Shown in pieces: positions 12,310 to 13,460 of a DNA stretch of 13,460 bases (its first letter is position 1; every line of letters begins with the position of its first letter). This DNA is from Succinatimonas sp. UBA6849 (GTDB lineage Bacteria; Pseudomonadota; Gammaproteobacteria; Enterobacterales; Succinivibrionaceae), in the NCBI GenBank assembly GCA_002449335.1, contig DKDL01000048.1, positions 1 through 13,460 of the forward strand, read 5' to 3'. Both the position numbers and the translations under genes were made by a program. The notes under the pieces were generated by a model. That model made no database searches. It saw only the letters and a list, made by a program, of their open reading frames with translations, and had not been told where the DNA came from.

Positions 12310-13460
12310 CTAAGTTTTTACTCTCTTTTGAATCATTTTCTCAAAGATCTCTTTAATTTCAAGATTTGGAAGTTTTGCGCAAATATTATTGTATCTTCTA
12401 CTGCTCTCATCTAAGGCTCTAGTTGCATCCCAATCTATGGTTAAATAACCTTTGTGCAGTAACAGTGACCAAAAATCATTTAATGAAATCATAGGTAGGC
12501 AGTCATAGTCCATAGACTTATTTAATACAAAGCAAATTGACTTACCATCTACTATGTCCTGAATGACTTGAGCTGCATGATCTGTTAAATAAGCAATGTA
12601 CTCAGTTAACTCTTGATCTGAAACAAAATCACACCAGTAGGTATCTGTTTTTATTTCAGAACCATGTTGTTTTTGCTCAAAGCTGTCTTTTACAAAGTTA
12701 ACAACATCTACTGGATTAAAGATCTCTTTATCAAAGAACTTGTAACCTGCGTAATGCTCTTTTACTTTAGAGAAACAATCATCAAGACCATAGTCTTTTA
12801 AGAGCTTTAAGGTATCATCTTCAGTAAAGCCAAACATACCTGTGTATGCTGCTACTCTTTCGTTTACACTGTTTGGAGTAAAATTGGTTCCAGAGTAAAG
12901 TCTGTTTTTATAAACTCTTAAGCTACCAGTCATCACTACTTTGAAAAGTGTATCTTCATCTTTTAAAATGCCAAAGAAACCACTCATGAGAGTTTCCATT
13001 TTATAGTGGTAGTCAGCTCTAAATCCTTTTTCATTCTCATGTAGTTTCTTATTCAGGTTATCATGGTATGCTGCTCTTTTTAGAGGTACATCGTACTCAT
13101 CAATAAGAAGAATTGGATACTTGCCATACTCTAAGTAAAGCAATTTTGCTATGCTTCTCATAGACCAAATAAGATAGTCTGAATTCTCTAATTTGCTTAA
13201 AAAACTTACATCTGTGATAGGTCTTAATTCCTCTTTATGCCTTTCTTCTAATTTAGAACTGTTTAACAGATACTTATATTTAGAAGAACAGTCACAAACT
13301 AACTTAGCAAAATTTCTATAGGCTTCTTCATAGTTATTGCCATCAACTTCTTTTAAATTGATGTAGATAACAGGATACTGTCCCATGAACTTATCACAGA
13401 ACTCTTTGTCCTCTAGTATCTTGGTGTCTTTAAAGAGTTCTAGTTGTTTTGAGTTATCAA
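12310..13460 (-). CDS. AAA-ATPase_like (PF09820-type) protein, 5' end beyond the window, short C-terminus
   Basis: ATPase-fold protein of unknown cellular role, in a family often present in many copies in gut bacteria. The frame stays open from an internal ATG at 13386 to the right edge, and the residues before that Met (LFKDTKILEDKEFCDKF) fit the family, so the true start, and the Walker A part, are outside. Seen from the Met at 13386: YPVIYINLKEV, the Walker B-like PILLIDEYDVPL (about 90-101), KVVMTGSLRVYK near 148-159, and NFTPNSVNERVAAYTGMFGFTEDD. The full family usually continues into a PD-(D/E)XK nuclease domain; here translation stops at TAG soon after NICAKLPNLEIKEIFEKMI, where that domain would begin. 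It may be a shortened form or a decayed copy. There is no terminator with a T tract downstream. Confidence 0.8.
   Translation of the reverse strand, partial: DNSKQLELFKDTKILEDKEFCDKFMGQYPVIYINLKEVDGNNYEEAYRNFAKLVCDCSSKYKYLLNSSKLEERHKEELRPITDVSFLSKLENSDYLIWSMRSIAKLLYLEYGKYPILLIDEYDVPLKRAAYHDNLNKKLHENEKGFRADYHYKMETLMSGFFGILKDEDTLFKVVMTGSLRVYKNRLYSGTNFTPNSVNERVAAYTGMFGFTEDDTLKLLKDYGLDDCFSKVKEHYAGYKFFDKEIFNPVDVVNFVKDSFEQKQHGSEIKTDTYWCDFVSDQELTEYIAYLTDHAAQVIQDIVDGKSICFVLNKSMDYDCLPMISLNDFWSLLLHKGYLTIDWDATRALDESSRRYNNICAKLPNLEIKEIFEKMIQKRVKT

Noticed and set aside
1..13460. Mobile element, integrase, CRISPR array or defence island
   Set aside because: No transposase or integrase frame, no regularly spaced repeats, and no duplicated att-like sequence at the tRNA-Val 3' end was seen.

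Overview
The window looks like a chromosomal piece of an AT-rich gut or rumen gammaproteobacterium, most plausibly a member of the Succinivibrionaceae (Succinivibrio/Ruminobacter type). This is an inference from three things: the gammaproteobacterial order thrS-infC-rpmI-rplT, the E. coli-like tRNA-Val(GAC), and the combination of plant-glycan enzymes with an AAA-ATPase_like (PF09820-type) protein that I associate with gut anaerobes. No marker here fixes the genus.

Layout. Positions 1-1000 hold an L-lactate/2-hydroxyacid dehydrogenase gene (minus strand). Positions 1104-4622 are the translation operon thrS-infC-rpmI-rplT (minus strand), read from a consensus promoter at 4593-4622 through a leader of about 190 nt and ending at a strong terminator after rplT. 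The usual downstream genes pheM-pheS-pheT are missing. infC appears to start at an ATA codon, and the thrS leader carries a 7-codon upstream ORF and competing hairpins. A single tRNA-Val(GAC) with its own promoter and terminator follows at 4930-5080.

Positions 5081-11991 form a carbohydrate-uptake and mannan-degradation region. It contains a ChvE/XylF-type periplasmic sugar-binding protein (plus), a cytoplasmic GH1 beta-glycosidase (minus), an exported lipoprotein GH5 beta-mannanase with a CBM27-like module (minus), and a family 1 (CUT1-type) solute-binding protein (plus, divergent from the mannanase). A coherent reading is that the outer-membrane mannanase cuts mannan or glucomannan, one or both binding proteins capture the oligosaccharides, unlinked ABC permeases import them, and the GH1 enzyme finishes hydrolysis inside. 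No permease or ATPase subunit is encoded here, so both binding proteins are orphans in this window. The divergent 468-bp spacer holds several operator-like palindromes and a CRP-like site.

Positions 11967-12035 hold two tandem terminators, followed by about 270 bp of non-coding DNA. The window ends inside an AAA-ATPase_like gene (minus) whose 5' end runs off the right edge and whose 3' end stops before the nuclease domain usual in the family. I found no CRISPR array, insertion sequence, prophage or integrase. I did not find a clearly new system; the most original signals are regulatory: the infC start codon, the thrS leader, a stem sequence repeated around the two glycosidase genes, and a small ORF antisense to the rplT terminator.
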